Of a DNA stretch of 64,000 nt, positions 1-8,423 are shown one piece after another. The stretch is taken from assembly GCA_947561585.1 (NCBI GenBank), contig CANNZV010000267.1, positions 186,001-250,000 on the forward strand. Direction: 5' to 3'. The stretch comes from Caprella mutica (lineage: Eukaryota > Arthropoda > Malacostraca > Amphipoda > Caprellidae). The translations under genes were made by a program, and so were the position numbers. The notes under the pieces were generated by a model. That model did no database searches, was not told where the DNA came from, and saw nothing but the letters and a program-made list of their open reading frames with translations. The stretch's first letter is position 1. Every line of letters starts with the position of its first letter.

Positions 1-1
1 A

Positions 2-640
2 GAACGTGCCGATGAAACATGGAATATGCATCGTTTTTATAGTGACTTTACGACTTGGAGTGATGTAGCTATAAATACTGACAATCAGGGTGTTATATGT
101 GGTGGAGCATCCTACCGTAGCGGGAAAATCATTGCTTTTTCAGATTGGTATTCGCCTGTTATTCGTCATGATTTTGATAGAGAAATAAGTGCTGTGACTT
201 TTTCAGATGATAATACACTTCATGCCGTTGGTTATGGGATTATTTTGCGCTCGATAGACTTTGGAGAAACATGGCAAATAAACGGTACTGACGGTGATTT
301 TTTCCGTGATATTCATTTTCCGACCGCAGAAGTTGGTTATATTATTGGAAATTCTGGCAGTATCTTAAAAACGAAAAATGCAGGCGAAACGTGGACTTAT
401 TTGCGCGAAGGCGGCAAAGCTGCGGTCAAAGATTATAACTTTCGCGCCCTTCATTTCTCGGATGAAAGCAGGGGCTATATTGTAGGTGATGGAGGTATTT
501 GTTGGCATACTGAAAATGCTGGTGTAGATTGGACTGTAATTGATAATTTGCCAGAGATTAATTTTAGAGATGTGCAAATTGTTGAAAATCAAGTATTTAT
601 AGTAGGGCAAGAAGGTCGCATGCTACGTGTCGATTTGTGA
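2..640 (+). CDS. YCF48/BNR-type beta-propeller protein, C-terminal part
   Basis: The reading frame is open from the first bases of the window, so the gene starts upstream and only its last 212 or so codons are visible; the first internal ATG at 26 is not a convincing start. Three or more blade-like repeats carry the Asp-box-like pattern S/T-x-D/N-x-G-x-T/D-W (DFGETW, NAGETW, NAGVDW), as in YCF48/photosystem-II-stability-like and BNR propellers. In Bacteroidota such proteins are usually exported. No T9SS sorting domain is present at this C-terminus, which ends right after the last blade. A 166-bp palindromic element begins 13 bases after the stop codon. Function is not known; the fold assignment is fairly secure, the role is not. 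Confidence 0.75.
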   Translation, partial: ERADETWNMHRFYSDFTTWSDVAINTDNQGVICGGASYRSGKIIAFSDWYSPVIRHDFDREISAVTFSDDNTLHAVGYGIILRSIDFGETWQINGTDGDFFRDIHFPTAEVGYIIGNSGSILKTKNAGETWTYLREGGKAAVKDYNFRALHFSDESRGYIVGDGGICWHTENAGVDWTVIDNLPEINFRDVQIVENQVFIVGQEGRMLRVDL

Positions 641-653
641 TTTTGAAATTATG

Positions 654-819
654 AAACCATACAACTTATGAAAATACGGTCATTATTATCGCTCCACGGT
701 TAAAACCGTGGGCTGCTTGTCCGCGTTTTAGCTTAAAATCAGTCATTTTAAGACGCAGACAGGCAGCCCACCGTTTCAACGGTGGGCGAAATGAGGGTGT
801 TTTATAAGTTGTATGGTTT
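654..819. repeat. Palindromic interspersed element, family A copy 1
   Basis: A 166-bp element with perfect 16-bp terminal inverted repeats (AAACCATACAACTTAT / ATAAGTTGTATGGTTT). Inside are two perfect hairpins, CCACGGTT-AA-AACCGTGG and CCCACCGTT-TC-AACGGTGGG, joined by complementary arms, so the whole element can fold as one cruciform. It is flanked by a 14-bp direct repeat (641-654 and 824-837), which could be a target-site duplication or part of the element. It contains no gene. A copy differing at one position lies at 25442-25607, and a degraded copy near 16971. Confidence 0.9.
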
Positions 820-978
820 TAAATTTTGAAATTATGATTATTATAGATGTATTTTGTGTGTAGCATTGTTTTCGCAGATACCTTACAAAAACTAGGAAAA
901 ATACCACAAATACTCTTATATTTATCTTAAATTTACGATTGTAAATGTGATAACTACACACCAAATAAAATTTAATCA

Positions 979-2502
979 ATGTCAGCAACCACTACATCCG
1001 CTGCGGCTGAGCCACTCTGTACGCCGCCGTCTTCTTTAGAGCAATATTTCCAACATTTTCGGACAAATACTATTGGCTGCACACAAAGTTTTGTGTCGCC
1101 TTATGGTCGCCAAAAAGTGTTATATGCTGATTGGACGGCAAGTGGACGTTTGTATCGTCCGATAGAGCAGTTAATATGTGATGATTTGGGACCTTTTGTT
1201 GCCAATACGCATACGGAGACTAATATCACAGGCTGTAGTATGACTGTTGCTTATCATCATGCAAAACACATCATAAAAGAGCATGTAGGCGCTTATGAAA
1301 GTGATGTGTTGATTTCCTCTAATTCGGGTATGACAGGTGTAGTGAATAAATTTCAACGTATTTTGGGTTTGAAAATTCACGAAAAATATCGTTCTTTAGT
1401 GAATTTGCCGGAAGAATTACGTCCAATTGTGTTTGTGACACATATGGAGCATCATTCTAATCAGACCAGTTGGTTGGAGACATTGGCAGATGTAGCAGTG
1501 ATAAAAGCAGATGAAAATGGACTGGTTTGTTTGAGCCATTTGAGTGAATTATTAGCTAAATATAAAAAGCGTAAAACTAAAATTGCAGCCATTACAAGCT
1601 GCTCAAATGTGACGGGTATCCGCACTCCTTACCATGAAATTGCAGAAGTCATGCACAACCACGGTGGCTTGTGTTTCGTTGATTTTGCTTGCTCTGCGCC
1701 TTATATTGACATCAATATGCGCCCAGCTAATCGCAAACAACATCTAGATGCGATTTACTTTTCTCCGCATAAATTTTTGGGTGGGCCAGGCACTACAGGA
1801 GTTTTGGTTTTTGATGCCAAATTGTATAAAAATCGAGTCCCTGACCATCCTGGTGGCGGCACGGTCGATTGGACTAACCCTTGGGGCGAACACAAATATA
1901 TTGACCAAATCGAAGCGCGAGAAGATGGTGGTACGCCTGCATTTTTGCAAACGATTAAGGCGGCTTTGTGTATGAAACTGAAGGATAAAATGGGTGTAAA
2001 AAATATGCTTGACCGCGAGCATGAATTGCTAGAAATTTTATGGAATGGATTAGAAGAAATACCAAATTTACGTATTTTAGCAGGTCATATTAAAGAGCGT
2101 TTGGGGGTTATGAGTTTTTATATTGAAGGCTTACATTATAATCTTGCCGTGAAATTACTGAATGACCGGTACGGTATTCAAGTACGTGGCGGTTGTTCTT
2201 GTGCAGGTACTTATGGGCATTACCTTTTAGATGTGGATGAATTCTTTTCACAAAGCATCACTACCCGCATTAGTATTGGTGATTTGACGAAAAAACCGGG
2301 ATGGGTACGCATGAGTATTCACCCGATTATGACAAATGAAGAAATGCATGAATTGGTTAGGGCATTGAAAGCCTTATGCGAAAACCATGAAGAATGGGCG
2401 AAAGCATACGACTATAATGCAGCTACTAATGAGTTTGTGCATCAGTCGGAAAACGGACAAGTAGATGACTTGGTAGAGGAGTGGTTTAATGTAGAATTAT
2501 AA
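979..2502 (+). CDS. Aminotransferase class V / cysteine desulfurase-like PLP enzyme
   Basis: A 507-residue fold-type I PLP enzyme of the class-V (CsdA/SufS, isopenicillin-N epimerase) superfamily. The PLP-binding lysine is K265 in the SPHKFLGGPGT motif. Upstream there is a conserved H-x-E-H-H-S-N segment (HMEHHSN) typical of the cysteine desulfurase group, and the D-F-A-C-S-A stretch that carries the cofactor aspartate. C406 and C408 in RGGCSCAG lie where desulfurases have their active-site cysteine loop, so sulfur chemistry is possible but unproven. The protein is longer than SufS (about 400) because of a C-terminal tail of roughly 50 residues. The start at 979 fits the N-terminus; no alternative start looks better. 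The stop codon is the first base of a large palindrome (2500-2662). The substrate cannot be read from sequence. Confidence 0.85.
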   Translation: MSATTTSAAAEPLCTPPSSLEQYFQHFRTNTIGCTQSFVSPYGRQKVLYADWTASGRLYRPIEQLICDDLGPFVANTHTETNITGCSMTVAYHHAKHIIKEHVGAYESDVLISSNSGMTGVVNKFQRILGLKIHEKYRSLVNLPEELRPIVFVTHMEHHSNQTSWLETLADVAVIKADENGLVCLSHLSELLAKYKKRKTKIAAITSCSNVTGIRTPYHEIAEVMHNHGGLCFVDFACSAPYIDINMRPANRKQHLDAIYFSPHKFLGGPGTTGVLVFDAKLYKNRVPDHPGGGTVDWTNPWGEHKYIDQIEAREDGGTPAFLQTIKAALCMKLKDKMGVKNMLDREHELLEILWNGLEEIPNLRILAGHIKERLGVMSFYIEGLHYNLAVKLLNDRYGIQVRGGCSCAGTYGHYLLDVDEFFSQSITTRISIGDLTKKPGWVRMSIHPIMTNEEMHELVRALKALCENHEEWAKAYDYNAATNEFVHQSENGQVDDLVEEWFNVEL

Positions 2503-2693
2503 GTACTCGGACATATTTATTCGGGAAATTTTAGGACTAAGATTTTTTCGATAGTTTTCTTTAAAAAATCCGCACATAGCCTACGTTACGTAAGGATTTT
2601 ATCAAGGAAAATAGCGGAAAAAGATAGTTCTAAAAATCACGAATAAATGTGTCCGGGTACTTAAGTACTCGGACATATTTATTCGGGAAATTA
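2500..2693. repeat. Large imperfect palindrome (family B, copy 1) with duplicated end
   Basis: The outer arms AAGTACTCGGACATATTTAT and the reverse complement near 2640-2662 pair over about 35 bases. The centre (about 2570-2605) carries a core that, read on the minus strand, resembles the cores at 14.43, 16.83 and 32.94 kb. The left 31 bases (2501-2531) are repeated directly at 2663-2693, as if one end had been duplicated. The element overlaps the TAA stop of the aminotransferase gene and may act as its transcription terminator. Confidence 0.75.
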
Positions 2694-2719
2694 ATGATGA
2701 ACAATGAAAATAAGCTCAA

Positions 2720-2878
2720 AAATGGGCATTAGAAGGGCTTGTGAACTACGGTAAAAAGCAAGTAAAAAGCAATTATATAGATGCATTAATAGCGACTTGG
2801 GAAACGCTGCCCGCTTGGTATTCTGCGGAGTATGTGTTGGAGTTGTCGGATTATATTATGGAGGAATATGAAGGTTGA
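2720..2878 (+). pseudogene. C-terminal remnant of a paralogue of the DUF6934-like gene
   Basis: Fifty-two codons plus a TGA stop that match the last 53 codons of the gene ending at 3986 (shared KWALEGL, LIATWETLPAWY, AEYVLELSDYIMEEY). The match begins abruptly, just after the palindromic repeat at 2500-2693, and there is no start codon or ribosome site for it. It is best read as what is left of a tandem duplicate whose 5' part was lost, perhaps in the event that placed the palindrome. Confidence 0.8.
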
Positions 2879-2996
2879 AATACGTCTTAAAATTCGTTAG
2901 TTGTCATATAGAGGTGATCATGTATTTTTAGTTTAAAGTGTTGGTTATCAGAGGTTTGTGTTATGTTTGTGTTTTAAGGATTAGAAAATAGACACA

Positions 2997-3986
2997 ATGA
3001 TAAAAGACCGATATAATTTAATTGTTTTTGGTAAGCAATTGGCGTTCAAATTTGAAAGTGTAGGAACGAAAGGCACGATTACGAAATGGGTGGCATTTGG
3101 GCGAGATAAAGACAAGAAAAATTACTATCATCTTGCCTTTGGAGATTATATTGATGGCGTTTATCATGATGATACGATAAGTGGAAATAATGATGCTAGA
3201 AAAGTATTAGCCACCGTTTTATATGCGATGTTTCGTTTTTTTGAAACACATCCAAATGCAACAGTCGAAATAGAAGGCGTGGATGAACGTCGGCAACGCT
3301 TGTATAATTCGATTATTAGGCATAAATTGCAAGCATTAGTAGCAATTTATCGAATAAGAGGCGAATATAATGGAGTTATCGAATTAGTAGAAACTGGAAA
3401 ATCTTACAACCGTTTTATTATTCAACTAAAACAATATCCAATGTTAGATGATGAAAATAAACCAATGCTTAGTGATGTTTATATTGCTTATCAAACAAAA
3501 AAGAAGCAAGATTGGTCTATGCAATTTGAAAAATCAGAACAATATCTAGCTGCAACTATTCCACTTGATGAAAAGCAACTTATTTTCGATTATGCACGTC
3601 AATATATTATTCTCAATCCTGCTTATCGGGCAAAAGAATTGTTAATTGATGTATTAAAAAAATTACCAACTTCAACTGAAAAAAAGCAAGTACGAGAATG
3701 GTCAGCATTAACTTTGAATATGTACACGTGTTTTCTTACTTCTAAAAATGTAGTGTATAAAGACCAAATAGAAAAAGACTTTTCCGAAGGACGTGTCATT
3801 GCTTCGATGCAAAGACGACGTGCAAAAAAATGGGCACTAGAAGGGCTTGCAAACTACCGTAAAAAGCAAACTAGAGGTACTTATACGGACGCACTAATAG
3901 CGACTTGGGAAACGCTGCCGGCTTGGTATTGTGCGGAGTATGTGTTGGAGTTGTCGGATTATATTATGGAGGAATATCACCAGTAA
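2997..3986 (+). CDS. DUF6934-like N-terminal domain protein with unknown C-terminal half
   Basis: A 329-residue protein. Residues 1 to about 145 match from memory the Bacteroidota family DUF6934: an opening beta-strand segment (YNLIVFGKQLAFKFESVG), a G-x-I-x-K-x-V strand, YHLAFGDY, a helix with KVLATVLYAMFRF, and an R-L-Y-x-x-I-I helix. Stand-alone members are about 140-150 residues and often sit next to small toxin-antitoxin-like genes. Residues about 155-329 form a second, Lys/Arg-rich helical region with no family I recognise; its last 53 codons are the part duplicated as a remnant at 2720-2878. The gene converges on and overlaps the next gene by 10 bases. Function unknown. Confidence 0.7.
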   Translation: MIKDRYNLIVFGKQLAFKFESVGTKGTITKWVAFGRDKDKKNYYHLAFGDYIDGVYHDDTISGNNDARKVLATVLYAMFRFFETHPNATVEIEGVDERRQRLYNSIIRHKLQALVAIYRIRGEYNGVIELVETGKSYNRFIIQLKQYPMLDDENKPMLSDVYIAYQTKKKQDWSMQFEKSEQYLAATIPLDEKQLIFDYARQYIILNPAYRAKELLIDVLKKLPTSTEKKQVREWSALTLNMYTCFLTSKNVVYKDQIEKDFSEGRVIASMQRRRAKKWALEGLANYRKKQTRGTYTDALIATWETLPAWYCAEYVLELSDYIMEEYHQ

Positions 3987-4669
3987 TACTCCTTCCACTC
4001 CTTCTCGAAAGGACTATCTCTCCAAGGAATAGCAGCGTTTTGAGTAATGTCATGCCGGTGCGCTAATAGATAATTATGGTCAATATGGTCTGCAACAAAT
4101 AGAGCTAAATACTCCATATCTCTAATTATACCATCTTTATTCTTTTGGTAATCAACAGAAAGATAAGACTTGCACTTGGTGCAGCCTAGTTCTAGTATGG
4201 AGTTTTTGAGAGTTAATACGGTATCTACTGTTGAATTATAAATAGAACGTCCCTCTTTTTTTTCTTGAAAATTAAAATATCCTTGCCAACAATTTGAGTT
4301 ACAAAACCATATCGTATGCTTTTGAAAACTACCATTTGGTTGTTTATTCGCATTTTTACTAGCTAATGGTTGCTGACAATGTCCACATACTTTCCCTTCA
4401 TAGTGTAATTTGAAAGAGGGCCAAAAACTAAGAGAAATTATATCTTCTTTCCATAGTTTATCAACCTTATTTTCCCAAGGTGGTAAAGTACCATCGTCCG
4501 TTGTAAATAGCAATTTACAATCCTTATTTTGATTACTACTATGTAATGAAAAAAAGCGTTTAGCAACTTCATTTCCAATTTGAAAGCCCTTCCAAGCAAA
4601 TGGTTTTTGAGAGCCAAGCCACACATATTGTTTGCAAGTTAAGCAGCCCACTTCTAATTCTACGCCCAT
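3977..4669 (-). CDS. Cysteine-rich protein with duplicated zinc-knuckle-like motif
   Basis: A 230-residue soluble protein that I cannot assign to a family. Four cysteine pairs are visible: C9/C12 (GCLTC), C95/C98 (CGHC), C123/C127 (CNSNC) and C163/C166 (GCTKC). The first and last pairs sit in similar contexts (LEVGCLTCKQYVWL and LELGCTKCKSYLSV), which suggests an internal duplication of a beta-hairpin zinc-binding unit; the middle pairs could form a second zinc site. There is no signal peptide or membrane segment. It overlaps the end of the convergent DUF6934-like gene by 10 bases. The repeated unit plus paired cysteines suggest structural zinc; role unknown. Confidence 0.65.
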   Translation of the reverse strand: MGVELEVGCLTCKQYVWLGSQKPFAWKGFQIGNEVAKRFFSLHSSNQNKDCKLLFTTDDGTLPPWENKVDKLWKEDIISLSFWPSFKLHYEGKVCGHCQQPLASKNANKQPNGSFQKHTIWFCNSNCWQGYFNFQEKKEGRSIYNSTVDTVLTLKNSILELGCTKCKSYLSVDYQKNKDGIIRDMEYLALFVADHIDHNYLLAHRHDITQNAAIPWRDSPFEKEWKEYYW

Positions 4670-4753
4670 AGTTAATTCAAATAAAAGAAAAATAGCCCCA
4701 ACAAACGCCAGAGCTATCTCATTGAAAATCAGTTGTTTATATCTTTAGAAACG

Positions 4754-6487
4754 CTAGAAATACAGCACTTCGCGCACATCTTCTTCGCTCGCTATTTCGC
4801 GTTTATCTTCTTTTAATTCAAAAGTAAATTCCGTTGTATTGACCGGCATTTCCTTAAAATCATCTGGACGGAAAACAGCAATTTTATTATCATCAGTTAC
4901 TACCCAAAGTAAATTATTAGAGTTGGTATTGTAGCGTAATTCCGTGCCATCAGTTACTAAGAAACGGTGTACGGTATTTCGACTTTGGTCCACCAGATAG
5001 GCAATTTGATTAGCCAAAGGCTTACCTGTATTCGTCTTGAAGTTTGCGTTTACTTGAATGACATTTGGCGGTAGTGGGCGGTCGCAATTCCATATGCCAA
5101 ATTCATTGGCGGTAAAGCGATTGACAACTTTCCGGCGTATCATTAAGTCCGTAGCAGCAAGGTTTTGATTTGCATTTTGTAAACTTGCAATAGCGTCATC
5201 ATACTTCATACGAACTGCTTTACGTTCGGCTGCTACACGTGCAATAATAGCAGCGCGTTCTGCTTCTAATTTAGCTTCGCGCGTTTTCATTTGCTCGTCA
5301 TAAGCTGCTTTTTTAGCCGTATATTCAGCTAATGCTTTATCAAAATCGCTACCTGTCAAAACAGGGTTAATAATCGCACGAGTGCGTGTATTTCCAGCAA
5401 TGAAAATCACTTCATAATCGCGTTCATTTAGCTTCGTTGGTCCTTGTACTTCTTCCACTTCACGCGGCAATTGTGCAGCAGTAACCGGAGAGTTTGGACT
5501 TACTTGCCAAAGCGTACCTTTATATAATTCATTAGCACCATCTTCTTGCTCAAAATCTAAATTAAACACATGATTTTGTCCATTAGAACGTTGTGGCTTC
5601 AATGGTTCTGCGGCTTTTGGAATGCTACCGTTTAGTTGCGCTAAATCAGTTTCTTCGCGCTGTGCGATGGCTGCCATGCTTTGTTTTAGCTCATTTTGAA
5701 CTGCAAAAACAGGGCTTTCGGTCTTCAACTCTGGAAATTCATCTTCCAATATCGTAATATTATCCACATCCTCATAGACCCACTTTTTATTAGCTTGGTC
5801 GAGTTTATAGATATTGTATTTTGGCGGCACATTTAGATTTGGGGTGTTAATAAAACTCACCAATTCTACATCAATGGACTTGCCCGGTACCATACGTACG
5901 CGCTGACCATTTTGCTCTGCATATACTTCCAACATACCGGCACTTTCGAGGGTATATTGCACGCCTGCGCTGTCGTAAGTCATCGGAATGCCGGACAAAA
6001 AGAAGTCAATCGCATCGTGATATTCGCGGTATTTGATATCGACTTCGCCCTCAATCAAACGTCCTTTATCATCTTGAAAAGCTGCTTTCGGCACAACCAA
6101 TTTTGAACCTGATTCATACTCATATACGCCGCCTTCATTTGCATCTACTTTGATGCTAGCGAATTGCGCACCCGGAATATTTTTGATAGGAGGATTAACA
6201 AAAGGCTGCTCCGCAAAAAATGCTTTTTCTTGCTTTGTGTAATCGCCATTTACATTTTCACCTACATTTATAAAAACCAATAAAGCTACTGCCGCAGCGG
6301 CCGCAAGGGCCAAGACGGGTCGTAACCATCGCCTTCGGGCGACTGGTTTTGCCACCACAGGTTCAGCCTCGGCTGGCTGCGGTGCTTCCTCAAAGCGTTG
6401 CAATAGGGCAGCAAAGTCCTTATGCTTAGCGATATCATCGCTAGTTAGCTTCTTTGGATTTAAATTAAATTTGTAGTTATTTTCCAT
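4754..6487 (-). CDS. Membrane-anchored protein paired with ECF sigma factor (possible anti-sigma-like)
   Basis: A 577-residue protein if started at the ATG at 6487 (MENNYKFNLNPKKL); the 33 codons upstream look non-coding. The N-terminal 60 residues are cytoplasmic and charged, followed by RRRW and one transmembrane helix rich in Ala/Val/Leu (about residues 60-80). The rest is extracytoplasmic. It contains a block with SGS-x-L-V-V-P-K-A-A-F, YREYHDAIDFFLSGIPMTYD and ESAGMLEVYA, a pattern I associate with uncharacterised Bacteroidota proteins, then a coiled-coil-like Lys/Glu/Ala stretch (about 430-480). It lies 198 bases downstream of the sigma factor gene on the same strand, the usual place for an anti-sigma factor, but no recognised zinc anti-sigma motif is visible. 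Confidence 0.65.
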   Translation of the reverse strand: MENNYKFNLNPKKLTSDDIAKHKDFAALLQRFEEAPQPAEAEPVVAKPVARRRWLRPVLALAAAAAVALLVFINVGENVNGDYTKQEKAFFAEQPFVNPPIKNIPGAQFASIKVDANEGGVYEYESGSKLVVPKAAFQDDKGRLIEGEVDIKYREYHDAIDFFLSGIPMTYDSAGVQYTLESAGMLEVYAEQNGQRVRMVPGKSIDVELVSFINTPNLNVPPKYNIYKLDQANKKWVYEDVDNITILEDEFPELKTESPVFAVQNELKQSMAAIAQREETDLAQLNGSIPKAAEPLKPQRSNGQNHVFNLDFEQEDGANELYKGTLWQVSPNSPVTAAQLPREVEEVQGPTKLNERDYEVIFIAGNTRTRAIINPVLTGSDFDKALAEYTAKKAAYDEQMKTREAKLEAERAAIIARVAAERKAVRMKYDDAIASLQNANQNLAATDLMIRRKVVNRFTANEFGIWNCDRPLPPNVIQVNANFKTNTGKPLANQIAYLVDQSRNTVHRFLVTDGTELRYNTNSNNLLWVVTDDNKIAVFRPDDFKEMPVNTTEFTFELKEDKREIASEEDVREVLYF

Positions 6488-6685
6488 ACGTCGATGGTTT
6501 GGGGTTGCCTTTTTATAAGCAACCAACGCACGCATTAATTTAATGATTGAAATAATTGATTGTTGAAATGATGAATGCGCTAACACTTCTTATTCTACAG
6601 ACAATTGAGCCAATCTATTTGATTTTTAATGCAATGAAATAAAAGATTAAACAACTCTATTACTTCATTGTTAATTTTTTACTTT

Positions 6686-7261
6686 TTAAAGTCGTTTCAA
6701 CATCAGCTTCTTCAAGCGTTCGAGGACACGATAGGTACGAACTTTGGCATTACTCTCGGTAATTTCCATGATTTCTGCGATTTCTTTGAAGGCTCGTTGT
6801 TCAAAGAATCGCAATTCGACAATTTCAAGGTCAGCGGGTTTTAAATCGCGTAAACTATCAATTAATACTTGCCGAACCGTCTCTTTATCATTGTCGGTGT
6901 CAGTCACTTCTGCCACTATATCTTGCAGTTGTACGTCTTCGGCGCTCACGGTTCGATTTTTAGTATTGGCACGAAAGTGCTGGGCCACCTCATTGGTGGC
7001 AATCCGAAATAGCCATGCACTAAAAGGTACGCCCTTAAATTGGTAAGTACCTATTTTTTGCATTGCTTTCAAAAAAGTTTGGGAACACAAGTCGGCAGCG
7101 ATTGCCTCGTCGGAAGTACGACGAAAAATAAACCGAAAGACCGACTCAAAGTAACGGTCGTACAGCGGCTTAAACAACGCAGGCTTTGCCTGTGCTGCTT
7201 GAATTTCCGTCCATTCCGCTTGCATCGCTTCCTCCGATACTGTTCGTCTGGTTACGCTCAT
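6686..7261 (-). CDS. RNA polymerase ECF-type sigma-70 factor
   Basis: An ECF sigma factor of 191 residues from the ATG at 7261 (MSVTRRTVSEEAM), preferred over the ATG at 7318 because the extra residues are not sigma-like. Region 2 is clear (LYDRYFESVFRFIFRRTSDE ... LCSQTFLKAM ... PFSAWLFRIATNEV), with an acidic linker, then region 4 (LRDLKPADLEIVELRFFEQR, FKEIAEIMEITESNAKVRTYR), the DNA-binding helix-turn-helix. It directs RNA polymerase to its own regulon, normally under control of a membrane partner. The membrane-anchored protein directly downstream is the likely partner. The promoter it recognises is not evident. Confidence 0.9.
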   Translation of the reverse strand: MSVTRRTVSEEAMQAEWTEIQAAQAKPALFKPLYDRYFESVFRFIFRRTSDEAIAADLCSQTFLKAMQKIGTYQFKGVPFSAWLFRIATNEVAQHFRANTKNRTVSAEDVQLQDIVAEVTDTDNDKETVRQVLIDSLRDLKPADLEIVELRFFEQRAFKEIAEIMEITESNAKVRTYRVLERLKKLMLKRL

Positions 7262-7619
7262 GCGAGTGGTTGGTTTTGCTGCAACAAGAGTACGACTTAT
7301 TTGCAAAATCAAAAGCATTGAAAGGCACTTTTTTTGAGTACCCTTTTAGATTAACGTTACTTGAGTTCCTAAAACTATCTTCATAATACCGTTTTTTGGA
7401 AAAGATACAGGTTGAAGGAACAGGATTTGGCGTTTTTTTGTTAAATTTAAGTTATGGAAAAGGAAGTAGACCAAGTGGTGTTGCCAGTCATTTCTATTAA
7501 TGAACGAATATTGATCTATAAATAGACTTGTAAAAGTGAACTGGAAACACCACTATTTCGTTTTTAAATCGAAAATCCCTATCTTTATCCTGCAAGCAAT
7601 AATAAACTTAATATATAAG
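7262..7619. other. Intergenic region between divergent sigma factor and toxin-antitoxin genes
   Basis: No gene of convincing size. It must hold the divergent promoters of the sigma factor gene (leftward) and the antitoxin-toxin pair (rightward). An ATG-started 23-codon frame at 7454-7525 is present but has no supporting features. Confidence 0.4.
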
Positions 7620-7934
7620 ATGATGAGTTCAAAAGAATTAAAGCTAGATATATTTCAGTTGATGCAACAAGTAGATGATGTGCAGTTATTGACAAAATTT
7701 CGAGCGCAATTGCAGCAATTAGTGGCTAAAAAGCCAAAGAAAAAGCAGACAGAAAAGGAGAAAATGCCTGCGTTTATGGCGGGCGTGGAAGCTCCTTCAG
7801 AACATATTTCTTTTGAAGAAATCATGAAAGAGCAAGGAGAAAAACCCACTCGAACTTATGCTGAACTTAGAGCAATAATGAGTGATATAGAGTGGGACGA
7901 GTCGTTGGAAGAACTTTTGGCAGCTATCAAATAA
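7620..7934 (+). CDS. Putative antitoxin of a PIN-type toxin-antitoxin pair
   Basis: A 104-residue acidic/basic soluble protein starting at the double ATG at 7620/7623; a GTG at 7536 would add 28 residues that look like untranslated leader. The N-terminal helix-rich part (SKELKLDIFQLMQQVDDVQL) is followed by a Lys-rich linker and a C-terminal tail ending WDESLEELLAAIK, a tail I associate with small Bacteroidota proteins that precede PIN-domain toxins. It lies 15 bases upstream of the PIN gene, so the two are surely cotranscribed. By analogy with VapB-type systems, the tail would wrap the toxin active site and the N-terminus would mediate dimerisation or operator binding. No classical DNA-binding motif is evident. 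Confidence 0.7.
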   Translation: MMSSKELKLDIFQLMQQVDDVQLLTKFRAQLQQLVAKKPKKKQTEKEKMPAFMAGVEAPSEHISFEEIMKEQGEKPTRTYAELRAIMSDIEWDESLEELLAAIK

Positions 7935-7949
7935 CCATACTTTTTAAAA

Positions 7950-8414
7950 ATGAGTAACTACCTTTTAGACACAAATATTATTATAGCTTATGCTCGCGAG
8001 AATGAAACAGCTAATGATATTGAGAAAAAATTTCAACTGTATAATGGCATCAATAAGTTAGCTGTTTCGGCAGTTGTGTTAGGAGAATTAGATTCTATTA
8101 TTCATCAATTTCAATATGGAGTAAAGAAAACTCGAAAGATTGAGCAGTTATTAATGGATGTTTATACCCTTAAAATTAACACCAAACCCCTCATCAAACG
8201 CTACGGCGAAATAGACGCATACAGCCAAGGCAAACTCGCCAACAAACCACTCCAGAACTCCGCTCGAAATATGGGCAAAAATGACATCTGGATTGCTGCT
8301 ACCGCAAGTATTTATGACCTTACTTTACTGACTACCGACAAAGACTTCAATCACCTACACGATACTTATCTCGACCTAAATTATATAGATTTGAGTACCT
8401 ATATGTCAAATTAA
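7950..8414 (+). CDS. PIN-domain ribonuclease toxin (VapC-like)
   Basis: A 154-residue PIN-domain protein. The acidic residues of the metal site are all present: D7 in LLDTNI, E46 in LGEL, D112 in KNDIWIAA and D130/D132 in TTDKDF, so the enzyme should be intact. VapC-type toxins are Mg/Mn-dependent ribonucleases that cleave specific RNAs, often tRNA, when the cognate antitoxin is degraded. The gene follows its putative antitoxin by 15 bases. Length and motif order are typical of the family. The RNA target cannot be read from sequence. Confidence 0.88.
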   Translation: MSNYLLDTNIIIAYARENETANDIEKKFQLYNGINKLAVSAVVLGELDSIIHQFQYGVKKTRKIEQLLMDVYTLKINTKPLIKRYGEIDAYSQGKLANKPLQNSARNMGKNDIWIAATASIYDLTLLTTDKDFNHLHDTYLDLNYIDLSTYMSN

Positions 8415-8423
8415 TTTTCATTC

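Noticed and set aside
654..819. Family A hairpins as simple transcription terminators
   Set aside because: They lack a T run after the stem, keep 165/166 identity over the whole 166 bp including loops, and carry terminal inverted repeats, which a terminator does not need.
7454..7525. 23-codon ATG frame between the sigma factor and the antitoxin gene
   Set aside because: Too short, without a ribosome site, family or conserved context.
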